From Acanthacorydalis orientalis (lineage: Eukaryota; Arthropoda; Insecta; Megaloptera; Corydalidae): DNA of 64,000 bases. Numbering within the stretch: the first letter of the stretch is position 1; the number at the start of each line of letters is the position of its first letter. Shown piece after piece: positions 51,179 through 63,500 of the stretch. The position numbers and the translations under genes are program-made. The DNA lies in assembly GCA_034766995.1 (NCBI GenBank), contig CM068316.1, positions 25,414,106 to 25,478,105 of the forward strand. Reading direction: 5' to 3'. A model generated the notes under the pieces. It was not told the origin of the DNA. It did not search any database and saw nothing but the letters and a program-made list of their open reading frames with translations.

Positions 51179-54100
51179 TTAAGCAGCTGCTACTTCCTCA
51201 GTATGATCTTGGGCCAGGGTCGGCGCTGCCGCTGGTGGAGGCGGGGTGTTGTCCGGCGGATGGTATTGCCGGACCCCGAACACGTGTTCGATGTATATAT
51301 CTCTGGACCAACGGATCGTCTCGGCCACCATCAGCTTGACCATGGTGGACAGGTACCGGGGTGCGATGCCCAGTGACGCCGCGACCTTATCGTTCGACGA
51401 GAGCCAACCGCCGAGCGAACCGACGACGAATGCGTCCACGGACATCGTGAAACCCTGGAGGGTGAGCTGGGCAGCAAGACCGCTATACTTAGTTATCTTC
51501 TGCTGCCGAGCCCCCTCCAGGGCGTCACGGCATCCCTCAAATGGAACGCACACGTCGACGATCGTTATCTTCCTCGTCGTCTCGTCGGTCCTCACGATGT
51601 CGGGACGAAGGCGACCGTCGACTCCCGGAACCTCCTTATTGACCCGGATGATAATGGGTCCTCCCACTTTGGCAGCACGCGACAGACGGTTTTGCACGTT
51701 GTTATGCCGGTGCTGCCACGCTGCCGAATGGACCGTACAGTGGTTAAGGACGTGCGGCAACGTCTCGTTGGCGTAGCCGCAGCGTCGGCACCGTTTATCC
51801 CCGTGCCCGAATCGGCGCGTGCCATTAAGTGGCACGACGTCGAGCCGAGCGCGGTGAATAAAACGGTACTCACAGAACCGCGTGTACTTTCCATTCAGTA
51901 GGAAGTGGTTGGAGACAGGCGTTTTTCCGGTTGTCTCGATCACCTTGCCCTGATCGCGAAGGCCGACGAGGCGACGATGGTGATATGCTCGGATGGCAGC
52001 TCTCAGTGAACGAAGTGCAAAGGAACGCGACGCCTCCGGGACAATCACACGATCCGGTACCTGTCCAGGGCGGCCGATGACGACCGACATGTCCGCTGTG
52101 TCCTCGGACCTCCGGAAGCTTACATCCAGCTTGGCTCTGAGGCGGCGGCAGGCGTTTCGAGCCTGGGTCCATAGACTCGAAATATCTCCACCGTCACGCC
52201 CCAGAGCACCCTCCAGTGACCCGCTCAGGTACGCCGCCAGCATAAAATTATCAGGCTCGCCTCCAATCTTCCGCCTCACTACACGTCGAAGGCAGGCCCA
52301 AGCCACTGTCCTGACCACTTCATCTGGACAGGACAGTAGGCGGAAAGCATGTACCACTCGGCTCATGTCCGCGGAGTCGCCGAGTTGGAGCAAATTAGCG
52401 CCCTCCTGGTAAGATGTTATATATAAAATGTCAACGGAGGCCCTCTGAGGAAGGTTCGTCCACTTCTTCGCCTTGCTTCGAATAATCTTATCTAGCTCTG
52501 TGAGGGGACCCTTTAGGATATTACACCCACGGAGCGCGAAGTCAAGGCGAGAGAGGATGAACATGTTGAGGGCCTCTATTTTTTGCCAGGGGGCCAGGAG
52601 GAAGTGGTGTACCCGCATAACGTCCCCCCTAATGTTATTAATAGTTTGTAGGGGGTCTGGGTTACGCGGAACCCAGTGGGTACACCGAGATGTTCGTAAT
52701 GTTCTCCCTCCTGCAGAGCTTCCAACTGGTCTCCCAAGAGCGTGAATCGAGTGTCACATGCTCGTCTCTTGCGCCGGCAATTGACGTGAAGTGAGGCGCA
52801 TTTGGAGGCGTTGAACTTGATTCCCATCCAGGTGGCGGCTACGCCCACCTAGTCCAGCAACGATTGCATGTACGAGGGGTCCTTGGCGAGGAGCACCACG
52901 TCGTCGGCGTACGCCAGGATCGAGAAATGCTGGTCGAATAATTGGTAGCCGTGAGACCCAGACATACTGAGGGCCGCCCTCACCAGTGGCTCGATGACCA
53001 ACTTGAATAGCATGGGGGAGAGCGGGCAGCCTTGCTTTATCCTGGCACGGATCGGAATCGGATGGGTCTCCCCAGTCGATGTCCGAAGCGTGGTAAAAGC
53101 CCGAGAGTAAAGTTCGGCTACCACGCCCCGTAGCTTCCTGGGCAAATTCAGCAGGGAAAGCACCGGCCGAATATGGCCGTGAGGAACAGACCCGAACACG
53201 TTGGCAAGGTCAAGCCATGCCAAAACGATCTGTCTGTCCTCACGGCGTGCGTCATCAAGGGCACTCTGGACCACGAAGTTGTGTTCATAACACCCCTCGT
53301 GCTCCAGGAACCCTTTCTGCACTGGCGAAATGTTCCCCGTTGTCTTCGCCCACGAAGCCACCCTGTCCGCCAGGACCCCAGCATACAACTTGGACATCGT
53401 GCCCCCAAGCGTGAGCGGCCTCCAGTTGTCTAGATCTTCACGGCTACCATTTTTATGCACGAGCACCGTCCGGGTGTCGGCCCACGCCAGTGGAGTCCTC
53501 TCCTCGTGGAAGCAGCGATTGAAAATATATGTGAGGACAACGCACCCCGGGTCGAGACGTTTCAGAAAAGAATATTTAATTCCGTCTCTTCCCGGGGTGG
53601 TGTCCTTTGTCCGCGCCAACCGGCGTAGTACAGATTCCGCCGAGAATTCTTCAACGAAGGATTCCTCGGCCACGTCGCACTGCGGGCGGTTGAACGCCTG
53701 TCGAACGAGATCGGGCATCTCCACCTCCTCCCGGTCCCGTTCGGCAAACATCCCACGAAAATGGTCCTCGACCACCGCCGTGGGCGCCTCACAGTACGGC
53801 GTGCCGTTCTCAGAACGGAGAATCTACACCATCGCCTTCCGTTTATTGACCCGGTACAGTTTTTTTATTTTGGCTGCTTCCAAGGGGTCGAAGTTTGGAG
53901 CTTCGTTAACCGGTCGCCGACGCTCCCGACGAACAGGTCTTGCGTTCGGGAAACGTCGGTGCCGTGGACCTTCCACTGGCGTCGGTCGCAGCCGGGCGAG
54001 CTCGCGCGTGACGATCACCAGTGCCCTTCGAAGCCCTCCCAATCAGCCGCCTCCCGCAAGAGACCAAGCCACCGAACCTGGTTTTCCGTAAGATGGGCAG

Positions 54101-54965
54101 CCGGGTCGGCGACTGGCTCCTGCGTGCGTTTCGACACGGTGACGTCGGCGAGAGCGGGCGTTAAAAAATTAATCACGCTCTCGTCGGCGCCGTCGTCTTG
54201 GGAGGACGTCGCCCGGGCACCGGGATCGCCACCCCGATCACTAGCGCACGCGACGGCATGGTGCTCTCCACCAACTGGGCTATCAGTCGTCAGCTGGACG
54301 GATGCCTTATTAATATTACGTTGGCTGGCGGCGGCCTGAAGCGGGACGCCTGCTGGAGATGTCGCTTCCGGTGCTCCTCCGAGATGTCTTGCCCGGGAAC
54401 CTCGCGCCTCTTGTTCTTCCAGCGGCGTCGCTCCAGCAAGGCAGTCGGCCGGTCGGGGGCAGTGATGTTGTTCTCGGTGCTGGCCTCCGTGGTGCGTGAC
54501 ATATGAGCTGTGCCACGAAGACTCGCATCCTGGGACGCCAACGCTGCTCGTCCGGTCGCTCTTGTCGGTGGGGCTGTGGCCGGCTGCTGAGTAAGATGTT
54601 TTACGGCAGCCAGTTCCAGGACCCTCTGCTGGCGACGTCTCAACCGCGGGGCGATACTCGTCAAGGCAGCCGGCTCGTGTTTGCCGGCTGCCGATCGCAG
54701 ATTGTGTAGAAGCCTCTCCACCGATGTTGTCTTCGGTCGCGGCTGCTCCCCCTACCCGTCTCATGGGGATCCGCTGTGTAGCAATTGATTCTAACTGGTG
54801 GATCCCCTGCGGGATTGTCGGGGCAGCCGTGTCGACCGATGCTGGAGAGGCTTGCGGTGAGGGTGGCGCCGGATGTTGTGGCGCCACGTCGCCGCAGGTC
54901 TTGTGATGATTCTTCATCTTCTTCAGACTTGGGTCCTTGGTTCTACAGCCCCTTGATTCCACAGC
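51179..54965 (-). mobile_element. R2-like non-LTR retrotransposon with restriction-like endonuclease, broken ORF
   Basis: One long minus-strand reading of a single-ORF retroelement. The N-terminus (54015-54962) has a Cys/His cluster CRTKDPSLKKMKNHHKTC. The reverse transcriptase (52849-53775) has TTPGRDGI, NWRPLTLGG, RIKQGCPLSPMLF and the catalytic SILAYADDVVLL. The C-terminal part (51179-52618) has a CRRCGYANETLPHVLNHC zinc knuckle and a PD..D endonuclease motif (GRLRPDIV, then KITIVDVCVPFE). Defects are a frameshift near 54030, a TAG at about 53826, a TAG at 52849 and a frameshift near 52600. It is far more GC-rich than its surroundings. Clade R2/R4/NeSL was not resolved. Confidence 0.85.
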
Positions 54966-54984
54966 CGAACACGCAACATATCCA

Positions 54985-55433
54985 CACTAACACACACATA
55001 TATATACATATGTAGACACATATATACACACATATGCACACATAAACACACACTTATACACATAATACAACAAATGTCCATACACATCGTACACACACAC
55101 ATACACACCATTCACACACATACACGCATTCAAACATACACATACATGCACACTCACACACACACATACATACATACACACACACATACATTAACACATA
55201 CTACACACATATACACACACATACACACACATATACACACACTTATCACACACTACATACACTACATTCACTCAATTGCCTACACACACATACATACACA
55301 CAATTTCATACACACAGCATGCACACATACACATCCACACACATACATACACACACATGCATAACACACATGCATACACACACATGCATACACACACTCA
55401 CACAAACACACATGCATACACACACTCACACAA

Positions 55434-55484
<51 letters not shown>

Positions 55485-55615
55485 CATACACACATTATAC
55501 ATACATCATACACTAAAATACATACACATACACACACACACAGCATATACACATACACACATACATACGCACGCATGCACACGCCACACACAACCACGCA
55601 CATATATATATATAT
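54985..55615. repeat. (CA)n-rich microsatellite block
   Basis: About 630 bp of ACACAC, ACATAC and CATGCA repeats with an (AT)n core at about 55441-55480. It directly follows the 5' end of the R2-like element. Confidence 0.9.
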
Positions 55616-55676
55616 ATCGATATCGTTGATTTTACCTAATAATTATTATATAGACATAATGAGTTTAAAAAATATG

Positions 55677-55780
55677 TTTATTGTTTTATTCCATTGCATG
55701 TACAGGTTTTAAATTGATAAGTGGGCGAACGCAGAGAACACAAAGAAAGGTGGGCGAAGCGAGCAGTGGTCAAATCCCCT

Positions 55781-55811
<31 letters not shown>

Positions 55812-55938
55812 TTATATGTATATATATACCAAGGGGATTGCGTCCCCTGCATGCTTCGTGCACCATTCCAAGTCCTCGTTGCGCTCGCTCACTTGTCAAT
55901 TATAAAGCATGTACATGCAACCGAATAAAACAATAAAC
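55677..55938. mobile_element. Inverted-repeat element related to the zinc-finger 5' flank
   Basis: The arms of about 60 bp, GTTTATTGTTTTATTCCATT... and its inverse, each include TGCATGTAC and GTGGGCGAACGC-like blocks and surround an (AT)n core. Flanked by ATAT on both sides. The right arm plus the next 35 bp resemble the flank upstream of copy 1 (38715-38770) and, less well, copy 2 (50661-50745). Confidence 0.6.
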
Positions 55939-56001
55939 ATATCAAATAAATAAGTCGACGTCACGGATTTATATATATATATATATATACATACATACAT
56001 A

Positions 56002-56110
56002 CAGTAACACCCCGAGTTATGTAAGTAATGCATTCCGTAAACCTTTACGTAACTTGAATTTATGGTGTCGAATTTGTAAATTACTTAAGTCTAACTTCAT
56101 ATGAAAATGC
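56002..56110. mobile_element. Terminal fragment of a pogo/Tigger-like element
   Basis: CAGTAACACCCCGAGTTATG, preceded by TA and followed by CGTAA.TT motifs, resembles pogo-superfamily terminal repeats. No matching right end was found. Confidence 0.4.
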
Positions 56111-56439
56111 AATATTTATAATTATTATATATATATATATATATGTATATTAATTACTGTAGTGTTCAAAACAGAAGCAACAAATTCTACTTAAACTTTT
56201 AAGTTTATTTATCGTTTCTTCCAATTAGTTTACAATGATATTAATAATGCATACTTATATATTGCTGAAATAGTAACAAAATGATATATTTTCAAAAATA
56301 ATAATAATTGACTAATATTGAAATGATAACAAAAAAAAGTAACTGTAAAACAGCCTTACTATACGTGAGTGTGCAAAAGTAAAGCAACAAATCTAGTACT
56401 TTGAGTAAACGCCTCTATTTTTAACAGCCTCAGCACATT

Positions 56440-56560
56440 TGCATCGCATTGATGAAATTAAATTTTAGAATGGTAGTTTCGGACATATTTTCCCATTCAT
56501 TTTTCAATGCTCGAAACAGTTCCCGCTTGTTTCCGAAGCGTTCGCTTACAACTCGCTTAC
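56440..56560 (-). pseudogene. Tc1-like transposase C-terminal scrap
   Basis: The minus strand reads KRELFRALKNEWENMSETTI, then FINAMQMC, resembling the last part of Tc1 transposases (E.W..I...L..SMP.RC). Very short. Confidence 0.35.
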
Positions 56561-56599
56561 AACAGAAGCGATATGTTGTTCACGCTGTATAGATGTTTG

Positions 56600-57605
56600 A
56601 AGTGAGCATTATAACAATTGTCGCAAAAATGGAAAAACGAGTTTCATGCAGTGATAAAAAATTGTTATTTGGAAAAGTGGACGGCTGCTCAGATTAAAGC
56701 GGAGTTGGATGAAGTTCATGGGGACTCGCACCAGCGTCGAAGATTGTTTATTTCTGGATAAATAAGTTGAAACGTAGCCGAACATGAACTGAAGATAAAG
56801 CGCGCTCTGGACGCCCAGGTGAGGTAACCACGACGGATATTATTGAAAAAATCCATGGTATCGTTATGGACGACCACCGAGTGAAAATACGCGAGATTGT
56901 TCATTTTCACTCATGCGATGAGTACCGCGATTGTTAACTGTCAACCAAAAACGCACACGAAAGGACATTTCAACTCGGTGTTTGGTGATGTTTAATCCCA
57001 ATTCGCAGACCTTTTTGCGTCAGTTCGTGACCGTGAATGAACATGGATCCACCACTACACACCTGAATCGAAACAGTAGTCAACGCAGTGAACGACTGGT
57101 GAAATTGCGCCGAAGAAAGCGAGGACCGTTTTGTCGGCTGGGAAGGTGATGGCCAGTTCTTTGGGATTCCCAAAGAATCATCCTGATCGACTACTTAACA
57201 AAGGGGAAAAGATAACAGGAGCCTATTATGCAACATTATTGGACCATTTGAAAGAAGAGCTAAAACAAAAACAGCCAAGATTGCCGTACAAAGAAGTGTT
57301 CTTTCACCAGGATAATGCACCGTCGCTCAAAATTGCACGAGTTAGGTTTCGAATTGATTACTCATCCATTATATCCTTCGAACTTGCCCCCCTGCGACTT
57401 CTTCCTCTTTCCAAACTTGAAAATTTAGCTCGATGGGAAGAAATTTTCATTGAATGAGGATATTATCGCCACCATCAATGCGTATTTTGCACATTGAGAA
57501 AAGCTACTTTTCCAATGGGATGAAAAAATTGTATACTCGCTAGACCCAGTGTATAACATAGGCTCAATGGAGACTTAATAAAATCGTTTTTTTCAAAAAA
57601 AAAAA
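56600..57605 (+). pseudogene. mariner transposase remnant
   Basis: From MEKRVSCSDKKLL (56629) the frames continue through DKARSGRPGEVTTTDIIEKI, a shifted FLRQFVTVNEHGS in place of the usual MDETW, and FFHQDNAPSLKIA. Many frameshifts and stops are present, and the first catalytic Asp is not recoverable in this reading. Terminal repeats were not identified. Confidence 0.7.
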
Positions 57606-57905
57606 CGGTGTTTAACTTGCTTTTTTTACCATACTTATGAAGACATCTGTAACATTCATATTAAGTCGGCCACATACATTACGGTAGACCTGCGCAGGTA
57701 TGCCTATACAGGCGAACCTGCACAAGCAAACCAAAATGTGTAGGGCAAACTGGACATTTATTATAACCTGACAGACCAGAACAAAATCGGAAACGATTCT
57801 TTCTGCTATATCAGAATAACATATATGATATATGATCATTACCAACAGCTGAATCTGGTTAAAATAATATAAATAAGAACACATTTCATTATGAACTCAA
57901 CTGGT

Positions 57906-58080
57906 CATGCTCTATTTTGAAAATTTCCAGGCATAAGTACACTCTATAAGAACAAAAAACATTACGCTTAAACACAAAAACACACACCATGGCCAAAATC
58001 GAGCCTACACCCAGGTATTGCATCGTAAACACAACATGCATTAACACACACTATAGATATTGTAATGCATAAGCTTGAAC
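57906..58080. repeat. Diverged family H repeat
   Basis: TATTTTGAAAATTTCCAGGC, followed by an A/C-rich segment with AACACAAAAACACACACC, resembles the repeat at 3740-3955 more than those at 24841 and 30163. Confidence 0.35.
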
Positions 58081-58228
58081 AACAATAATTTTACTTTTAC
58101 TGTTACGAACTCATTCGCACTGTAATATTTTTTAAACATAAAACAGATCAATTTAGCGTAATGTGAAACTATTAAAGAATTAATAAAAATATATAAATCT
58201 GAACCATGTATGTGGAAAATAAAGAGTA

Positions 58229-58540
58229 AGGGCTGGTTTACATTAGAATGGTAAGCAGTAGAGTATACTAGGCTGCTTTTTCTCGAGACCTCTATTCTAC
58301 CGGTTTGGTAGAGAAGAGTTTAGTTTCAAGTTTAAAACAATCAATCACCAACCTCCGTAAATAAAAACAAAACTTGTAAATATACATTTTGCGTCCGACT
58401 ACTCAACTCTACTGCAGTAATTGAAGTAAATTTGTGCTGTGAGAAGAGGGTAGTACACATTATGCTGGTAAAAGGATAGTGTGCGCTCTACCACCGTACT
58501 CTACTGCTTATTATCCTGATGCAAACCAGGTCTTAGTACT
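58229..58540. mobile_element. MITE with GGGCTGGTTTACATTAG-type ends
   Basis: Left GGGCTGGTTTACATTAGAAT, then GGTAAGCAGTAGAGTA; right TACTCTACTGCTTATTATCC, then TGATGCAAACCAGGTC, an imperfect inverse. A related partial copy follows at 58555-58650 and another lies at 20785-20940. No ORF. Confidence 0.65.
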
Positions 58541-58649
58541 CTACTTTCACTATCCCAGTGTTTACATTACGCTAGTAACAGGATAGTACGCACCATAGAT
58601 AGTCTCTCTGGTACCAATTTACCATTTACTATCCTAATATAAGCAGGTA

Positions 58650-60592
58650 CGATTCGAAAACACATGTACACAACACATAATTGTACAATAACAACAGATG
58701 TCAATGAAAAATACTAAAAAATTCTATTCATTCATTTCAAATCAAACTTAAAATGGACATGTTAATCAAATTCACATGGTGAAAAATACAAATCTAAAAT
58801 CACATGCTATAACAAATAAATAGAAATTAAAATAAAAATATGAAAATGCATAAAAGTGGTGTTTCTTACTTTATCTATGAAAACAAATATGTAATTTATA
58901 CACAATAACACATGTAATAACATAAAATAAATAAAAATTAATTTTTGTAATGCAAAACACTATTATTCATACTAATGAAACTATTCCCACTTTTTTTTAG
59001 AACAATTCACTACAAATTTCATTCCACTTACTAATTGGTATATTGGTAAAACAGTATTCATCTGATATTGAAAATATAAAAATAAATTAAAGGAGCAAAA
59101 TCTATGGTTCTGTCAGTGTACATTCAAAGAATTAAAATACAGTATTCTAGAAAGTTATTAGTAGAGTGAGTTTTACACACTAATATATTATGGTGAAAAA
59201 AGCACATATTAATTTATGCAAGGTGATCTAAAATTTGAACAACTCCAGCTAACTTGAAACGAATATGTATCACAGTACCATTGATAGTGACTGACTACCC
59301 TGACTACTGGGATTTAGTATTAATCATACAATTGCATTGTTTATCAAAAAATACATAACTTATTCTTTTTCAAACGAATTACATTTAATTAAGCTTGTTT
59401 AGTTTCTTCATTTTTAAATATCCATAGCTTATTTTGTATTTTTCTGGATAATAATACAACTGAATTTCATCAACGTGGTGATATATTTCATATATTTAAA
59501 TTTTCAAACTGTTAGTGTATTGACACCATTTTATTCAATGTCCATTTTATTTTTTGATTATGTTATACATGCTAGGGGTAGAAACGTTTTCAACTTTAGT
59601 CTCTAAAGTATAATAGCATGAAAATAATGATCTTTATTCTCTCTATATATGAACACATAAAATAATGAATTTGAATAATTAGATTTTATATAACCGAAAC
59701 ATATTACAGTTTTATTTTAAATGTGAATCATTGCACAAGTCAAATTATTATTTTGATAATTCTTACATCAGTATTCTACATTTTTTGAATAACAATTGGT
59801 TAATAAACTTTATTTAAGGTTATTACAATTATGACTAATCAGTTCCATCATTGTCAACATTTTTTAACTTAAGTATATTTAGCTTTTACTGAATATGACA
59901 ATTAAAACTTAATTTGGATACACACAATTGAATGATATTTAGACCAATTTATATCTAAATCTTAGTTTAAGATGTGACAAAATTTTCCTTGCATTCTGCA
60001 TAATATTTACAGGAAGATTTGAATCTAAAAACGATTATAGTTATGTATCAATAATAACATCGTGTAACATAGAACTGTAAATTTAAGCCTACAAATTCTA
60101 TTAAATATAAAAATTATTCTGAATTCAGATTAAACATTTTTATAAAGAGATATGAGAAATGAAGTTAATCACAAATTCAAATTGCATTGGTTAATATTTA
60201 TAATACTGTACTAACATTCTGAATTTTTTAATCAAAAGTAATATCTAGTAAATAGATATGTGAAATAATACACAAATAATTTTATAAATTTATACAATAG
60301 TATATTAAAAAAAAAAGAATTTTAATTCATTATAAGAACGAAATTATGAATAAAAGAACAAGAATATTGCTGAAAAAATCATTTTTAAAATAAGTATGAA
60401 ATTGTTTTGTTTTAATATCTAAAACATATGTTGTCAATTTACATATAATTCATAGAAGTCAATGTATCAAAAAAATAATACTAATTATAAATCATTAGTA
60501 AAAAAACAAGTCATTCAATTAATATTCTCTTTGAGTTTCTAGATAATTCACAATTATATTCAAAGTTTTTTAACATTACAAAGAGTATTCAC
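58650..60592. other. 3' flank of zinc-finger copy 3, part of the duplicated unit
   Basis: Homologous to 30540-32970. AT-rich, with the exon-like block at 58997-59061 and otherwise no coding region. The left limit of homology with copy 1 is around CGATTCGAAAACACATGTAC at 58650. Confidence 0.6.
58997..59061 (-). CDS. Candidate alternative last exon downstream of zinc-finger copy 3
   Basis: Homologue of the 44637-44719 block. After the acceptor CAATATCAG it reads from phase 1 as DEYCFTNIPISKWNEIC and SELF, then TAA. One extra T relative to copy 2 ends the frame earlier; without it the frame would continue in the same way as copy 2. It lies about 1.5 kb beyond the stop of zinc-finger copy 3. Function is unknown. 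Confidence 0.4.
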
Positions 60593-63500
60593 TTAAATAT
60601 GAGTTTTCATATGTGTTGAAAGTGAACCTCTTTGTGAAAATGCTTTTTCACAAACAGTACATTTATAAGGCTTCTCACCAGTATGGGTACGTAAATGATT
60701 TTCCAATGTGCTTGCTCGATAGAAACCTTTGCTGCAAACATTACATACATGTTTAAAATCACCAGTATGCCATGCAACATGGGCATGGAGATTTTCTGAT
60801 CGAGGAAATACTTTTGGACAAAGAGAACAAGCATAAGGCTTTTCACCCGTATGAATACGCATATGTATTTTCAGCTGCCATGAAGATACACACCCACGAG
60901 CACAAATATTACATATATGAGATTTTATACCATGTGATCTCATATGAACAGTTAACCGTGTGTGACTTGTGAAACCTATTAAAATTTAGAATGCAAATGA
61001 AAATATTATATCAATTTTAATATTACAACACAAATGATTACATAATATTTATACACCTCACTTATATATTTTACATATATGTAAAGTAATTTCAGAAAAT
61101 AAAAATAATATAAAATCGATATAAATACCTTTAGAGCATGTATTACAGATATATGGACGTTCACGTGTATGTGTTCTCTTATGAGGGATAAGACTACTAA
61201 GAGCTGTAAACCTTTTTCCACAAAATGTACAAATGTGATCTTTTTCACCTGTATGAATTTTCATATGCACTGCAAGTGATCGTGATCCACAAAGCCTGTA
61301 AAAAATGTTTACATAAGTCTTACCTATTTTAGTAAATTTTATTTGAAAAATTAATTTTACACACTATATTAAACAATATAATTCTTTACAAACTTATTAT
61401 AAATAAAATATTTAGTTAATGTATTTAACAAATAAATAGTAATAAATCTGATAATAATATAAATCCTTGATCTAATAAATTTCACATGTAATTGAAAAAA
61501 TGATTCAGTACTTTTCTACTGTTCTGTTGGATACCTCCATACTTTTCCATATTATTATTATTCTACTGAATATCTCAGTACTTTTCCATAATATTAAAAA
61601 TATTATCTTACAGTTGCTAAAGACAACAACAACCATCTTGGATATCAAATAATTACAAGAGAAACAGCTTAAAAAAATTATGGCTAATGGTAATATGGAA
61701 GAAGAAAACTGTAATAAAAGAAAGAACAAATGTACAAAATTTAGCTGTCTAAATTGAGATTTCATTTAACAACTTGATTACTTTTATTTTCACTGAATCC
61801 TGAACACTTCCATATTACCCTCACTTCCAAAGTTTTCTGAAGATATTGTTATTCACTCAAACTTTTAAAACAATTGAAATTGGATTTGCAAGGTCTGAGG
61901 ATGATGGTCATAATGAAGATGATCACTGTTGAAATGTACATAAGCAACAATCAAAAAAGATTTATAATGATTTACTAAATATTTTCGACTAGAAAATGTT
62001 TTTGTGGTTTGTAACGTGGAAAAAAAATTCATTTAAGAAACTAGAATTTTTTTCAATTAATTAACCAACTGAAACCTGTTACTTCTACTTAGCATCTCTT
62101 TAACAAATGTTGCTAATTTTTTGTAAATATTGAAAATAAACGAGTAGGAAAACCAAAAGGGTATCTTTTTTGAACTTACATTTTTTTTTTAAAAAAAAAC
62201 TCAATACATATTTAATGCATACAGTGAAAATAGCAATTTTTCACACAAATACAAACAATTATTACGTTTAACATTTATTTAAAAATGTTTTGTTTCATAT
62301 ACACTACTTTATTGATATTTAATAAACCCCTCTCCCCTCTCAATTAGTACATAAATTGAAAATTAATCATAATTATAAAAATATCATTACAAAAATATAT
62401 GTTTTTAACCCACCTTTTACCACAAACTCCACAAGCATGTGTCTTGATTTTATGTGTCTTCATATGAGCAGCTAAACTTGTATTGTGATAAAAAGCTTTC
62501 CCACAAGATGAACACACAAAACTTTTTTCTCCAGTATGTGTTTTCATATGTTCTGACAATCGAAATGACTGTGTGAAACTTCTTTCACAGATAGTACAAG
62601 GAAAAGGTTTTTTACCACTATGCGTAAGAAAGTGTCGTTTTAAGTTACTCGAGTTTGTAAAACCTTTACCGCATTCAGAACAAAAATGTTGCTTTGCACC
62701 TTCATGTACCTCATGCAATAATAAATTTCAATGCATTATTATTAATTTTAAATGTAATGAATCAAATTTATAAAATACACCATTACTATAAATAAAGAAA
62801 TATATATATATATAGAAAATAATCCACTTAAAAGATGGTTATAACTAGTGCTCCATTTTAAAAAAAATTAAAACTACATATTTTTTTAAATATATTATAT
62901 AGATATTAAATTTAATATATTTTTTAAAAATAATAATAACCACTAATGTGACATTTGGGCAGATGAATTTCTTAAACATTTAAATAAACTTGGTATAATA
63001 CCTTCATATGATAACATAAAGTGCTTGTACTTGAAAAATCTTGATTACAAACTTTACATGTATGATACCTTGTATGTGTCCTAGAATGTACCTATAATAA
63101 TTTTGAAATACATATTATTTTTTATAAAAACTAAGACTGTTTCACATTTTTTTAAAAAATCAGTATAAAATCTGCACCACTATTGAAGTTAACAGCCTAC
63201 TTTTTTAAATTAATTTCTTAATATTTATATTCAACTTGCATAAAAATATAACATTTTCATTTTGATTAAATAACTATTTTCCAAATTTTACATTTTTTTT
63301 CAATTAGCAAAGCAAAAAGTATACTTATACAAAGAAAATACACTAATTTTACCTTTAAATCAGTTAATGTAGTAAAACGATCAGTACATTCTTCACAAGG
63401 ATATAAATGTTTTTCCATTTCATCTTTTATTTTCTTTAGATCATCTTTATTGTCTTCAGAATTATTAAATTCATTATAAAAATTTTCTGGTGAGTCATGA

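Noticed and set aside
51246..52412. Plus-strand open frames opposite the R2-like ORF
   Set aside because: GC-rich antisense shadow of a reverse transcriptase gene with clear motifs on the minus strand.
55074..55629. Open frames rich in His/Thr or Cys/Val
   Set aside because: Translations of the (CA)n block on either strand.
57660..57760. Nested palindromes around CCTGCGCAGG, and an open frame at 57612-57884
   Set aside because: Palindromes are short, the frame matches no family, and the region lies among transposon remnants.
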